From NCBI RefSeq assembly GCF_002902845.1, contig NZ_PPTF01000085.1:35930-99929 (forward strand): 64,000 bases of DNA, given 5' to 3'. Both the position numbers and the translations under genes were made by a program. The DNA is from Chromobacterium sinusclupearum (GTDB taxonomy: Bacteria; Pseudomonadota; Gammaproteobacteria; Burkholderiales; Chromobacteriaceae). Positions 1 through 8,768 of the stretch are shown piece by piece; the stretch's first letter is position 1; each line of letters starts with the position of its first letter. The notes beneath the pieces are model-generated. The model saw nothing but the letters and a program-made list of their open reading frames with translations, made no database searches and had not been told where the DNA came from.

Positions 1-280
1 CAGTTTCGCGGGCGGCGCGTTCCTGCAGCGCGCCGCCTTGCGCCTGGAGTCCGGCTGCGATGGCCTCCAACAGCCGCGCTCGCGTTTCGCCGGAACTGGC
101 GCGAAAGGCGGTAGCGGCCTCGCGCGCGAGCCGGCAGGCCCGCTCCACTTCCGAGGCTCCGCCGCAGCCGAACGCCGGCTCCAGTTTTTCCCCGCTGGCG
201 GGGTCGATGGCGCGCAGCGTGCCAGACTGGCCATATACCGAGGCCCGTCCTATCAGCATTTCCCCACGAATTTCCATCAT
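1..280 (-). CDS. Aldehyde dehydrogenase, N-terminal part (runs off window)
   Basis: The gene enters from the left edge and only its first ~93 codons are inside. Its start overlaps the stop of the upstream aminotransferase gene by ATGA, so it is translationally coupled to it. The visible N-terminus (MMEIRGEMLIGRAS..., then an AIDPASGEKLEPAFG stretch around residues 24-38) resembles alpha-ketoglutaric semialdehyde dehydrogenases, which oxidise 2,5-dioxopentanoate, but the catalytic Cys/Glu part is outside. A start one codon later is equally possible. As the last visible gene of the biosynthetic operon it probably oxidises an aldehyde intermediate. The family call is fairly safe; the substrate is inference. 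Confidence 0.7.
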   Translation of the reverse strand, partial: MMEIRGEMLIGRASVYGQSGTLRAIDPASGEKLEPAFGCGGASEVERACRLAREAATAFRASSGETRARLLEAIAAGLQAQGGALQERAARET

Positions 281-1656
281 GACTGCAGCGCCTCTCGGAT
301 GGAGCGTTCCAGCTTGTCCATCGCCTCGTCCAGTTGGGCTTCCGTGATCACCAACGGAGGCAGCAGCCGCAGCACGGCGGAATGGCGGCCGCCGGTTTCG
401 ATGATCAGGCCGTTGGCCAGGCAGCGCTTCTTGATGGCGCGCGCCAGCCCGCCGTCAGCCGGGCGGCTGCCCAGCGCATCTGCGGCCGCGCCCGGGCGGA
501 CGATCTCCACGCCCCACATCAGGCCGCGGCCGCGCACATCGCCTATCACCGGTTGACGTTCCGCCAGCCCGCGCAGCGCCGCGCCCAGCTTTTCGCCATG
601 AGCGCGGGCGCGGGCCACCAGCTGTTCGGACTGGATCACTTCCAGCGCGGCGGCGCCGGCCACCATGGCGATCTGATTGCCGCGGAAGGTGCCGGCGTGG
701 GCGCCCGCCTGCCAAGTGTCATATTTCTCGTGGTACAGCAGCAGGGATAGCGGGTAGCCGCCGCCCACCGCCTTGGAAATCACGATGGCGTCCGGCTCGA
801 TGCCTGCGTGCTCAAAGGCGAACATGTCGCCGGTGCGGCCGAACCCGGTCTGGATTTCGTCGATGATCAAGGGGATGTCCAGCCGCGCGGTAATGTCGCG
901 CAGACCACGCAGCCAGCGGGCGGAGGCCGGGATCACGCCGCCTTCGCCCTGGACCGCCTCGACGATCATTGCCGCAGGCTGGGTGATGCCGCTTTCCGGA
1001 TCGCTCAGCATCCGCTCGATATAGGCCAGCGAGATATCTTCGGCGCGCTCGCCGCCCACGCCGAATGGGCAGCGGTAGGCGTAGGGATAAGGCAGGAAAT
1101 GCACATCCGGCATCAGGGAGGCGACATGCCGCTTGGCGGTGAGGTTGCCGGTAAGCGCCAAGGTGCCGGCGGTCATGCCGTGATAAGCGCCGTGGAAGGC
1201 CAACACTGTGCGGCGGCCGGTGGCGGTTTTGAACAGTTTCAGCGCCGCCTCCACCGCGTCCGCGCCGCTGGGGCCGCAGCTCTGGAAGCGGACGTGGCGG
1301 GCGAAGTCAGGCGGCAGGCATTCCAGCAATTTTTGCAGGAAGCGGTATTTGGTCGGCGTGGTGATGTCTAGCGCCTGGGCCACATGGCCGGATTGCAGGA
1401 ATTCGATCACTTTCTGTTGCACCTGCGGATGATTGTGGCCCGTGGCCAGCGTCCCGGCGCAGGACAGGCAGTCCAGGTATTCGCGGCCCGAGGTGTCAAA
1501 GACCTGGGCCAGGTGACCACGCTCGATGACCGTGTCGATGGCGTTGGCGTAGGTGCGGGCGGAGGATTCGCGCGCCTTGACGAAGTCGTACATCTGTTGC
1601 CCGTCATCGGTATTCTGATGCGAGACCGGAGTATTGAGGCGTTCAGTTACGTTCAT
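277..1656 (-). CDS. Class III PLP aminotransferase, diaminobutyrate-2-oxoglutarate type
   Basis: 459 residues, full length for a class III (ornithine/diaminobutyrate type) aminotransferase. Visible hallmarks are the cofactor-ring Asp in the IIDEIQTGFGRTG motif (D266), the Schiff-base Lys in VISKAVGGG (K295), and a PYPYAYRCPFG segment around residue 190 that is typical of diaminobutyrate transaminases (EctB/Dat). It would interconvert a terminal amine and an aldehyde using glutamate/2-oxoglutarate. The start is preceded by AAGG. It follows the flavin oxidase after a 150-base gap and overlaps the aldehyde dehydrogenase start, suggesting these three handle one amino-aldehyde/acid intermediate. 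The substrate is not shown by sequence. Confidence 0.82.
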   Translation of the reverse strand: MNVTERLNTPVSHQNTDDGQQMYDFVKARESSARTYANAIDTVIERGHLAQVFDTSGREYLDCLSCAGTLATGHNHPQVQQKVIEFLQSGHVAQALDITTPTKYRFLQKLLECLPPDFARHVRFQSCGPSGADAVEAALKLFKTATGRRTVLAFHGAYHGMTAGTLALTGNLTAKRHVASLMPDVHFLPYPYAYRCPFGVGGERAEDISLAYIERMLSDPESGITQPAAMIVEAVQGEGGVIPASARWLRGLRDITARLDIPLIIDEIQTGFGRTGDMFAFEHAGIEPDAIVISKAVGGGYPLSLLLYHEKYDTWQAGAHAGTFRGNQIAMVAGAAALEVIQSEQLVARARAHGEKLGAALRGLAERQPVIGDVRGRGLMWGVEIVRPGAAADALGSRPADGGLARAIKKRCLANGLIIETGGRHSAVLRLLPPLVITEAQLDEAMDKLERSIREALQS

Positions 1657-1806
1657 ATGGCACCTTGTCTTGGTGGGGTGGAGCCGATTGCTGTTTGCGC
1701 CGCAGACAAACCTCCTGATCCTGCGCTGTGTTTCCTTGCCGCACGACTGATTGTCTGCATCGGCATGTTTTGGCTCAGGGTTTGTGCGAGGTTTTGGTTG
1801 CGGCTT

Positions 1807-3237
1807 CTAGTCGTAGCGGTGGCGTCCCAGCGCCGCTGCCGGGTCTAATAGCCGTTGCAGTCCCGCGGCAAGTTCTTGCGCGGCATCGCTAGTGTGTTTG
1901 CGGTAAAACGCCGCATTGAGCGGGCCGACGCCGTGCTCGGCGCTGAACGCGCCGCCGTGATCCGCCACCAGCCGGTATAGCGCGCTTTTCAGCATGGCCA
2001 GCCGCGCCGGGCTATAGCCTGCGGCGCATTCTCGTGGCAACAACACGATCAGGTGGCAGCCGCCATCGCCGAAGTGGCCGAAGTCGTACAAGCGCAGCGC
2101 CGGGTGTTCATCGGCCAGCCAGCGCTCGGCGGCGGCATGGAAGGCGGGCAGGCGGGAGCGCGGCAGGCCGACATCGAACGACAACGGCAGGCCTTCCGCC
2201 GCCAAGGCCAGCGGCAGACTGTCGCGCAAAGCCCATAAGCTGTCCGGCCGGCCGAAGGCGGCGTCGATCAGCAGGCCGCGTTGCAGCAGGGTGGCCAGCA
2301 ATGTTTCTGCCTGCTCCTGCAACATGCTGTCCAGACCCGGCATCGCGCTGGCGATTTCCACCAGCGCGTAGCAGCCGGCCGCGGACTCGGCCAAGGGATG
2401 GCGCAAGGCAGGGAAGTGGCGCAGCGTGGCCATCAACGCCGATTCGCCCATCACCTCGAAAGCGGACAGCATCTCGCCGAAGCGCTGCTCGCAGGCGTCC
2501 AGAACATCGAGCGCCGCCGCCCGGCTGGGCAGCGCCGCGAGCAGCGTCAGCACGGAGGCGTCGCGTCGTTTCAAGTCCCAGGCTGCCGCGGTGACCACGC
2601 CGAGCGCGCCGCCGCTGCCGACAAACAGTTGTTTCAGATCGATCCCGGCGTTGCGCTTGCGCAGCGGGGCGAGCAGGTCCAGCACGCTGCCCTGTTCGTC
2701 GGCCAGCACGATCTCCAGGCCCAGCAGATTGCGGCGGACGTCTCCGTGGCGCAGCAGCCGGCTGCCGCCGGTGTTCGCGCCTATCAGGCCGCCGATGGCC
2801 GGGTCGCTGCCCACGTCTATCGGCAGCCACAGGCCATGCGGTTCCAGCAGTCGGTTCAGCTCGGACAAGGCCATGCCGGCCTCTGCCACTGCGCTGCGAT
2901 TGAGCGGGTCAAAGGCGCGCAGACGGCGCATTCGCGCCAAGGACAACACGACTTGGCGGCCGGAACCGTCCGGCACCGCGCCGCCGACCAGACCCGTGCG
3001 ATTGCCCTGGGGCACCAGCCGAACACGGTGGCGCACCGCGGCGCGCATCAGCGCGCTGACCGTTGCGGTATCGTCCGGCAGCAGCACGGCGGCTGCCTGG
3101 CCGCGGCAGCTGGAGGCGTCTGCCTCGTATGGTTGGCAAGCCTCGCCGCGCAGCAGGGCGCCCGTCGGCAGCAGCTTGGCAGCATCGGCCAAAAAGGCAT
3201 CGAGTCCGGCGATGGGAGCAAGTATGGTGGCGTTCAT
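1807..3237 (-). CDS. FAD-linked oxidase, GlcD / D-lactate dehydrogenase type
   Basis: 476 residues. An N-terminal FAD-binding (PCMH-type) domain covers about residues 35-210, with the RLVPQGNRTGLVGGAV and DPAIGGLIGANTGGSRLLRHGD segments of 2-hydroxyacid oxidases. The C-terminal cap ends in FSAEHGVGPLNAAFY, the substrate/flavin contact region of the GlcD/D-2-hydroxyglutarate dehydrogenase family. The start chosen at 3237 overlaps the TGA of the membrane-protein gene (ATGA); the same frame stays open for 94 codons further upstream, but those residues are low-complexity and lie over that gene. It probably oxidises a 2-hydroxy acid to a 2-keto acid, which would feed the aminotransferase downstream. 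Pathway substrate is inference. Confidence 0.8.
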   Translation of the reverse strand: MNATILAPIAGLDAFLADAAKLLPTGALLRGEACQPYEADASSCRGQAAAVLLPDDTATVSALMRAAVRHRVRLVPQGNRTGLVGGAVPDGSGRQVVLSLARMRRLRAFDPLNRSAVAEAGMALSELNRLLEPHGLWLPIDVGSDPAIGGLIGANTGGSRLLRHGDVRRNLLGLEIVLADEQGSVLDLLAPLRKRNAGIDLKQLFVGSGGALGVVTAAAWDLKRRDASVLTLLAALPSRAAALDVLDACEQRFGEMLSAFEVMGESALMATLRHFPALRHPLAESAAGCYALVEIASAMPGLDSMLQEQAETLLATLLQRGLLIDAAFGRPDSLWALRDSLPLALAAEGLPLSFDVGLPRSRLPAFHAAAERWLADEHPALRLYDFGHFGDGGCHLIVLLPRECAAGYSPARLAMLKSALYRLVADHGGAFSAEHGVGPLNAAFYRKHTSDAAQELAAGLQRLLDPAAALGRHRYD

Positions 3238-3785
3238 CGGGTTTGCCTCGCCAGCGCCAGTTGCCGCGCCAGCCGGCCGCGGATCAGCAGCACAGCCAGC
3301 ATGGGCGCCACGCCTCCCAGCATCGGGCTGTGGCGAAGCCAAAGCGCGATGGCGACGGCGATGCCGGCCGCCAGCAACAGTTGCGCCGATACGCGGCGTA
3401 CCCGTTCCGGGTCCGGGTGCGGCTCCCCAATAAAACCTTGCGAAGAGAACAGCGTCGCGGCGAGGCCGATGGCAAACACCGAGGCCAGCGCCGGCGCGGC
3501 GCCGAAACCGCGCCCCCACAGATCGACCGCGTCGGCCGAAACCAGCGCCAGCAGCGCGCCGATCGCCAGGTAGAGATCAATGCCTAAGGCAATCCAGCTG
3601 CCGGCCCGCCGCTTCAACAACCAGATCATATGCGGCAGCGCCAGCGCGCCGCCGGCCAGATAGGCATCCTGCCAGCGGATGCCGGCGGCGCCGGGACCAA
3701 AACGCCCCCACATCAGAAAGCAGATGGCAGGCACGAAGGCCGCCGCATGGGCGAGATAGGAGCGTCCCAGCGTGGTGATGGACAT
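3234..3785 (-). CDS. Hypothetical membrane protein, about five TM helices
   Basis: 183 residues, mostly hydrophobic, with segments around residues 10-28, 40-57, 66-84, 96-113 and 133-168. No motif is recognised. GAGGAAATCAGC before the ATG gives a good ribosome site, and its stop overlaps the flavin oxidase start. Its place inside the operon, next to a membrane-associated-type oxidase, allows an anchor, a quinone-side partner or an export/self-protection role; none can be chosen from sequence. Confidence 0.6.
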   Translation of the reverse strand: MSITTLGRSYLAHAAAFVPAICFLMWGRFGPGAAGIRWQDAYLAGGALALPHMIWLLKRRAGSWIALGIDLYLAIGALLALVSADAVDLWGRGFGAAPALASVFAIGLAATLFSSQGFIGEPHPDPERVRRVSAQLLLAAGIAVAIALWLRHSPMLGGVAPMLAVLLIRGRLARQLALARQTR

Positions 3786-3848
3786 GCTGATTTCCTCGTA
3801 TGGCTATGCATGGACGCTCGCGCCGGGCTGCGGCGCGGGCGGAAACGC

Positions 3849-4907
3849 TCAGTCGAACAGCGCCACCTGGATGTCGCGGCTGCCCTTGAACGGGTTGCGG
3901 CCATGGGCGACCGCGATGTTGTCCAGCAGCAGCAAGTCGCCGCGCTGCCAGGGAAAGGCGATTTCCTCGGCATCCAGCGCGTCGTAGATCGGCGCGATCT
4001 CATCCAGCGTGATCGGGGTGCCGTCGCCCAGCCTGACCTCATACGGTCGCGCGGGCCGGTCGCGGTACAGCAGACGGATATATTCGTAGCCGGCCGCGCC
4101 CATCGAACGGGCGTTGTTGTGCTGGGTGCTTAGCTGGTTGAACCAGATGTCCTCGCCGGTTTCCGGGTGTCGCGCGGTGGCGCCGCCCGTGTGCGACACG
4201 GTCAGGCTGCCGTCGTCCAGCCAGCGGAAGCTCAGATTGGTCTCGCGGCACAGCTGTTCCACCCGCGCCGGGTCATCGCTCTGGAACACATCGTCCCAGG
4301 GGCGGTGGTATTCGCGCATGGTGGAGTTCTTTAGCTCGCCGTCCTGGCTGGGGCGGCGAAAATTACGCAGATACTGGATGCCGCTTTGGCGGAAGCGCTC
4401 GATCAGCGCCGGCGGCAGCCGCCGCGTGACCGCGCGCATGTCGCAAATGATGGTTTCGCCGCCGCTTTCCGACGGTTGTTTGCAGAAGAAGGCCAGTTTG
4501 CGCGGATACTGCGCCATATAGGCCTTTTCCTGGTGCAGCCCTATCTTCAGCGAGGCGGGAATCCGTGTGGACTCATACACCTTGCCGTCGATATTGCGGC
4601 GCGGCGTGGCGCCGCCGATGTAGCCGAAGGCATGCTCCGGATACAGCTGGGCGATAGCTTGGAAGTCAGCGGTGTCCCTCAGCGCGAAGCCGCGCAGCAG
4701 CACGCTGCCGAAAGCGAGCAGCGCCTGGTCCAGCACGGGCAGCCGGTTGCGGTACCAGTCGGCGAATGCCGCCGCGTTGGAACGCAAGGTCTCGTCCAGC
4801 GGCGTGATCAACAGCGGCATGCGCCACGGCGACAGCGGACGGCAGGCCACCCTGGCGTTGCCCAGCGCGTGTTGAAAGCGCAGCGCCTGATCGGCGGCGT
4901 GTTCCAT
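3849..4907 (-). CDS. TauD/SyrP-type Fe(II)/2-oxoglutarate dioxygenase
   Basis: 352 residues using the ATG at 4907, which sits 6 bases after GAGGAG; the ATG at 4913 touches that same site and is less likely. The iron triad is visible as H125-x-E127 (in LHQEKAYM) and H335 (in VAHGRNPF), with the 2-oxoglutarate-binding Arg at R344. The HxE form (Glu rather than Asp) and overall layout match SyrP-like hydroxylases and related natural-product enzymes such as isonitrile-forming ScoE-type proteins. It would hydroxylate, desaturate or oxidise a carrier-bound or free amino/fatty intermediate. The fold and metal site are well supported; the reaction is open. Confidence 0.82.
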   Translation of the reverse strand: MEHAADQALRFQHALGNARVACRPLSPWRMPLLITPLDETLRSNAAAFADWYRNRLPVLDQALLAFGSVLLRGFALRDTADFQAIAQLYPEHAFGYIGGATPRRNIDGKVYESTRIPASLKIGLHQEKAYMAQYPRKLAFFCKQPSESGGETIICDMRAVTRRLPPALIERFRQSGIQYLRNFRRPSQDGELKNSTMREYHRPWDDVFQSDDPARVEQLCRETNLSFRWLDDGSLTVSHTGGATARHPETGEDIWFNQLSTQHNNARSMGAAGYEYIRLLYRDRPARPYEVRLGDGTPITLDEIAPIYDALDAEEIAFPWQRGDLLLLDNIAVAHGRNPFKGSRDIQVALFD

Positions 4908-4924
4908 CGTCATCTCCTCGGTTT

Positions 4925-5587
4925 TTAGACCGCCAGCGGTTTGCGGATCAGGATTTCGAAGCCGAGCGCGCCCATGCCGGCGCTTGGACTGGTCACGGCG
5001 CAGCAGTCGGCCAAGCCGGCCGCCGCCACCAAGGCGCGCGCCTCGTCCAGCGTGACCTTTTCCTCGACGTGGGTGGGCGGGTAGCCGACCGCGGCGCGCA
5101 TCTGTGTGAACTTCTCCAGCAATGCCGGGGAGACATCGCGGCGCATGTCGTGGACCAAGCCGACGCCGCCTGGCTGCAGCACGCGGTACATTTCGGTCAG
5201 GCTCTTGATCTTGTCGGGCAGGTGGTGCAGCGTGGCGCGGCTGACCGCCATCGCCAGGCTGGCGTCGGCGAAAGGCAGGTTTTGCGCGTCGCCCACTTTC
5301 AGTTCGATGACGCGGTCCAGGCCCAGATCGGCGATGCGCGGCCGGCCGCCCTCCAGCATGGTTTCATCCAGGTCCAGGCCGATGAAGCGCCAGTTCTTGA
5401 ATACCGGGTCGGCCGCCAGGCGCACCGGCACCACGGCGGTGGCGGTGCCGATGTCCACCAGCGCGCCGGGCGCCATGTCCCGGGCCAACTGGCGGATGCG
5501 GGTGACGAACAGCACATCCCACGGTTCCAGCGCCTGGGAGGCGAAACGGTCGTATTCGTCCGCTGGGCGAAGGTTTTTCAGTAGCAT
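4925..5587 (-). CDS. SAM-dependent class I methyltransferase
   Basis: 220 residues with the ATG at 5587, preceded by GGAGAAACGCA. A Rossmann SAM site is seen as VDIGTATAVVP (motif I, with D-x-G-T in place of E-x-G-x-G), then GLDLDE (motif II, acidic ribose contact), VGDAQNLPFADASLAMAVSRATLHHL (motifs III/IV), and a post-motif LQPGGVGLVHD. This is the Methyltransf_11/25 group. The frame is open 31 codons further upstream, but that extension has no homologous character. It sits 11 bases from the dioxygenase gene in the operon and likely tailors the product by O-, N- or C-methylation. Confidence 0.78.
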   Translation of the reverse strand: MLLKNLRPADEYDRFASQALEPWDVLFVTRIRQLARDMAPGALVDIGTATAVVPVRLAADPVFKNWRFIGLDLDETMLEGGRPRIADLGLDRVIELKVGDAQNLPFADASLAMAVSRATLHHLPDKIKSLTEMYRVLQPGGVGLVHDMRRDVSPALLEKFTQMRAAVGYPPTHVEEKVTLDEARALVAAAGLADCCAVTSPSAGMGALGFEILIRKPLAV

Positions 5588-5712
5588 TGCGTTTCTCCAT
5601 AAAAGTAAAAGCAGGATGGCGAGAGGCTGGAGCAAGGACTGAGGCAAGGCGCGCCGTCGCGGACAGTCCGATTGCGCCACGCGGCATCAGGCCTTTCCCT
5701 GGTCACGATTTT

Positions 5713-6885
5713 TTACAGCCAACCCACCGGAACGGTAGCCAGCAGCTTTCGTGCGGCCTTGCTGTTGACGCCAAAAGCCGGGCGGTCGCGGCGCTCTATC
5801 GCGTGCGCTACCATCGCGGCCACGCGGGCGCACAAGCCCAGGCCCACGCCCCAGCGCGGCTCCGTCACTCCAAGGTCAAGCAGGCTGGCGGCGGTGATGA
5901 AGTCGATGTTGGGCCGCAACCCTTTGCGCTCCAGCGCGCGGCGGCATGCGAGATCGAACAGCCGGATGTAGGCGCCGCCGAATCCCCATTGCGTGTACAG
6001 GGCCCGGATGTGCGGCGGGCGCGGATCTTCGACGAACAGCGGGTGGCCAAAGCCGAACAACAGCTGGCCGGGCGAATCCAGCGCGCGGTCTACCGCCGCG
6101 AACACGGCGTCGTCGCTAGCGTCCGGGCCTATGTCCTTCAGCCAGGCCAGCGCCTCCTCGGCCGCGCCCACATGTTTGGGGCCGCTGGCCATGAAGCCGG
6201 CCGCCACCGCCTGCGGCAGGGTGACGCCAGTGCCGATGGCGGTCCGCGGCACCAGCACGGTCGGCGTGATGTAGCCGAAGCCGGCGTGCCAGGCCACCAG
6301 CAGCGCATCGATGGCGCGCAGCGCGGCCGGATCGCGGTGGGCGGTGCCCATTGCCGACAACACCCGTTCGGCGTGGCTCTCGCCGCAGGCGGGGCCGGCG
6401 CCGCCGCCGAGCGCGGTCTCCAGGAAAACCGGCGCGCAAGCGATGCACACCAGCCCTTGGATGAAGTCATCCGCATCCGGCAGGCCATGTGAGGCTGCCT
6501 CGGCGCGGACGACCCGCTCCAGCGCGGAAAGGTCGGCAAGGAATCCGCAGGCGGCGGCCTGCACCATGCCGGCGCCGCAGTCCGCCACGGCGCGAATGCC
6601 GTTCAATACCGCGTGGCCTGGGAGCGCGGCGGTGGCGGCGGCTAAAGTCGCGTCCACCGCGAGGGCCGCCTCTGGCTTGGGCATGTCGCCGAACCACACC
6701 CGCCACAGCGCGCGGGAGAAATCGATGCTGCCTATCAGTTCGTTCAGATTGCTGCCGCGCACCCACAAGCCTTCGTTCGGTTCTATGGTGGCGCCATCGA
6801 TATCCGTCCCGCGGTACAGCGTGCGCGGGCCGCCGAACAGCGATTGCGGCGTTGCCTCAGACGGCGGCGAGACGGTTTGCGTCAT
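5713..6885 (-). CDS. Citrate synthase-family protein
   Basis: 390 residues with citrate-synthase-type active-site motifs: H238 (GPKHVGAAEEAL, corresponding to HGGANEAVL), H281 (FGFGHPLF, corresponding to GFGHRVYK) and D328 (NIDFITA, corresponding to NVDFYSG). All three catalytic residues of the family are kept, but the surrounding motifs are diverged from housekeeping citrate synthase. It could condense an acyl-CoA with a 2-oxo acid, or work in reverse as a citryl-CoA-lyase-like enzyme. The start overlaps the acyl-CoA dehydrogenase stop by 29 bases. A biosynthetic chain-extension role is inferred from context; it is unlikely to be the TCA enzyme. Confidence 0.75.
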   Translation of the reverse strand: MTQTVSPPSEATPQSLFGGPRTLYRGTDIDGATIEPNEGLWVRGSNLNELIGSIDFSRALWRVWFGDMPKPEAALAVDATLAAATAALPGHAVLNGIRAVADCGAGMVQAAACGFLADLSALERVVRAEAASHGLPDADDFIQGLVCIACAPVFLETALGGGAGPACGESHAERVLSAMGTAHRDPAALRAIDALLVAWHAGFGYITPTVLVPRTAIGTGVTLPQAVAAGFMASGPKHVGAAEEALAWLKDIGPDASDDAVFAAVDRALDSPGQLLFGFGHPLFVEDPRPPHIRALYTQWGFGGAYIRLFDLACRRALERKGLRPNIDFITAASLLDLGVTEPRWGVGLGLCARVAAMVAHAIERRDRPAFGVNSKAARKLLATVPVGWL

Positions 6886-8734
6886 GGCTTTCCTCCTGGG
6901 CGAGTTCGGCTAGGGAGACGGCGACAGCAGCTTCCGGCAGGTTGGCGATCACCTGCTTGTGCTGATGCACCGTGGGCAGGATGTTGGCGAAGAAGTAGCG
7001 CGCAGTCTTGAGCTTGCCGTGGTAGAAGGCAGCCTCGCGCTCATCCTGGCCGCGCGCAAGCGCCTGGGAGGCCAGCGCGGCGCTTTCCAGCAAGGTCCAG
7101 CCGCAGACGGTGTAGCCGAGCATCTCAAGAAAGCGGGTGTAAAACTGGCTGCTTTCCTGCATGCGGCCCTCGCTGACGGCCTCGCCCAAACGGGACAGCG
7201 ATTGCTCGACCGCAGACATGGCCGCGTCCAGCTGCAACAGCAGCAAGGCGAGCGAGGGATCGGCGTTGCCGCTGGCAAGGAAGGCGTCCAGCTCCTCGCG
7301 CAGGTATTTGATCAGCCTGGAATTGCGTCCGAAGCCCAGCTTGTCGCGCACCAGATCCTGCGCCTGGATGTAGTTGGTGCCCTCCCAGATCGACAGGATT
7401 TTCACGTCGCGCGCGTTCTGCTCCACCGGATAGGCGTCGGTATAGCCGATGCCGCCATGCACCTGGATGGCCAGCTCGCATATCTTCCACGCCTGGTCGG
7501 AGACGAAGGCTTTGCATACCGGCGTGAGCAGCTGGACCAGTTTGCGTTGCTTCTCCACCCGCATGTCGTCCGGCGCGGCTTCGGCCTCCAGCGCGAAGGC
7601 TTCGGTGGAGGCGGCGGTGAGCTTGCCGAGGAGGCCGCGGCAGCCCTCCACCCTGGCTTTCATTTCCAGCAGCATGCGCTGGATGTCGCCATGCTCGGCG
7701 ATAGGCAGGCTGGGCGCGGTATGGTCCGAGGTGCGCTCAATGGCGCGGCCCTGGCGGCGTTTGCCGGCAAATTCGACCGAGTGCAGGTAGGCTGAGGAGG
7801 CGAGGCCCAGGCCGATGACTGCTGTGCTGATGCGGGCCTGGTTCATCAACGGAATCAGCTGCAGCAGGCCGGCGTTCTTGCGGTTGCCCAGCAGCACGGC
7901 GCGCGTGACGCCTTTGCGGCCGAAGACCAAACGGGTGTTGGCGCAGCCTTTCAGACCCATTTTGACCGGCAGTTCGGCGCACTCGACGAAATTCTCCTCC
8001 AGCTCGCCGGTTTCCGGGTTGGGCCAATAGCGCGGCACCAGCAGGCAGGACAAGGAGTAGGAGCCGCTGCTGCTATTGCCCAGGCGGCCGAGCACGAAGT
8101 ACACGGTGTTGTCGGTGAGGCTGTGCATGCCGGCGGAAATGAATACCTTCTCGCCGGTCACCGCGTACACGCCTTCCTGCTCCAGCGGTTCGGCCTGGGT
8201 TTTGACGGCGGTCAGATCGCTGCCGGCCTGCGCTTCGGTGGCGCAGAAGCAGGCGTCCCACTCATGGTGCTGCAGCTTATCCAGATAGGTGGCTTTCTGC
8301 TCCGGCGTGCCATGCAGACGGAACAGCTTGATCGCGGGCAGGTTGAAGCCGCCGTAGGTCATGAAGGCAGGATTGGCGCCCATGAACATTTCCTGGATGG
8401 CCTGGCGGATGATGGGCGGCAGCGCCGGGCGGTGGATGTCGCCTGAATTGCCCAGCACCGGCACCCATTCCTGTTTGTAACGCTGCCACAGCGCATGGAA
8501 TTCCTTGGGAATCACAACCTCGCCATTGGCCAGCAGACGGCATTCCTGCCGGTCGGAGGCTTGGTAGGCGCGTCCCAGCTCCAGCGCGAATTCGCGGGCC
8601 TGGTCCAGCAGGCGGTCGTAATGGGGGCGGTCCTTATCGTTGAATGGCGGCCGCGACAGGAATTGGCGTTCCGTCCGGTTTTGTTCCCACAGGAAGAAGC
8701 GCAGCTCGCGCAGGCTGACTTTGTAAGCGGACAT
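6857..8734 (-). CDS. Acyl-CoA dehydrogenase, long form with extra C-terminal domain
   Basis: 625 residues from ATG 8734; the frame is open 139 codons further upstream, but that part reads as out-of-frame ketosynthase sequence and is rejected. The N-terminal helical domain is followed by the beta-domain (CFCATEAQAGSDLTAVKTQAEP, VYAVTGEKVFISAG) and the helical domain with HGGIGYTDAYPVEQNARDVKILSIWEGTNYIQ, which holds the catalytic-base Glu in the WEGT motif. Length and the region after about residue 450 match the ~600-residue acyl-CoA dehydrogenase group with an extra C-terminal domain. In the operon it would introduce an alpha,beta double bond in an acyl thioester. Confidence 0.83.
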   Translation of the reverse strand: MSAYKVSLRELRFFLWEQNRTERQFLSRPPFNDKDRPHYDRLLDQAREFALELGRAYQASDRQECRLLANGEVVIPKEFHALWQRYKQEWVPVLGNSGDIHRPALPPIIRQAIQEMFMGANPAFMTYGGFNLPAIKLFRLHGTPEQKATYLDKLQHHEWDACFCATEAQAGSDLTAVKTQAEPLEQEGVYAVTGEKVFISAGMHSLTDNTVYFVLGRLGNSSSGSYSLSCLLVPRYWPNPETGELEENFVECAELPVKMGLKGCANTRLVFGRKGVTRAVLLGNRKNAGLLQLIPLMNQARISTAVIGLGLASSAYLHSVEFAGKRRQGRAIERTSDHTAPSLPIAEHGDIQRMLLEMKARVEGCRGLLGKLTAASTEAFALEAEAAPDDMRVEKQRKLVQLLTPVCKAFVSDQAWKICELAIQVHGGIGYTDAYPVEQNARDVKILSIWEGTNYIQAQDLVRDKLGFGRNSRLIKYLREELDAFLASGNADPSLALLLLQLDAAMSAVEQSLSRLGEAVSEGRMQESSQFYTRFLEMLGYTVCGWTLLESAALASQALARGQDEREAAFYHGKLKTARYFFANILPTVHQHKQVIANLPEAAVAVSLAELAQEESHDANRLAAV

Positions 8735-8768
8735 ATCGGTTCCCGTTATTGAAAATGGCGCCGCAGCT

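Noticed and set aside
3238..3519. 94-codon N-terminal extension of the flavin oxidase
   Set aside because: Lies over the membrane-protein gene in another frame and is Arg/Gly-rich; the ATGA overlap at 3234-3237 gives a natural start.
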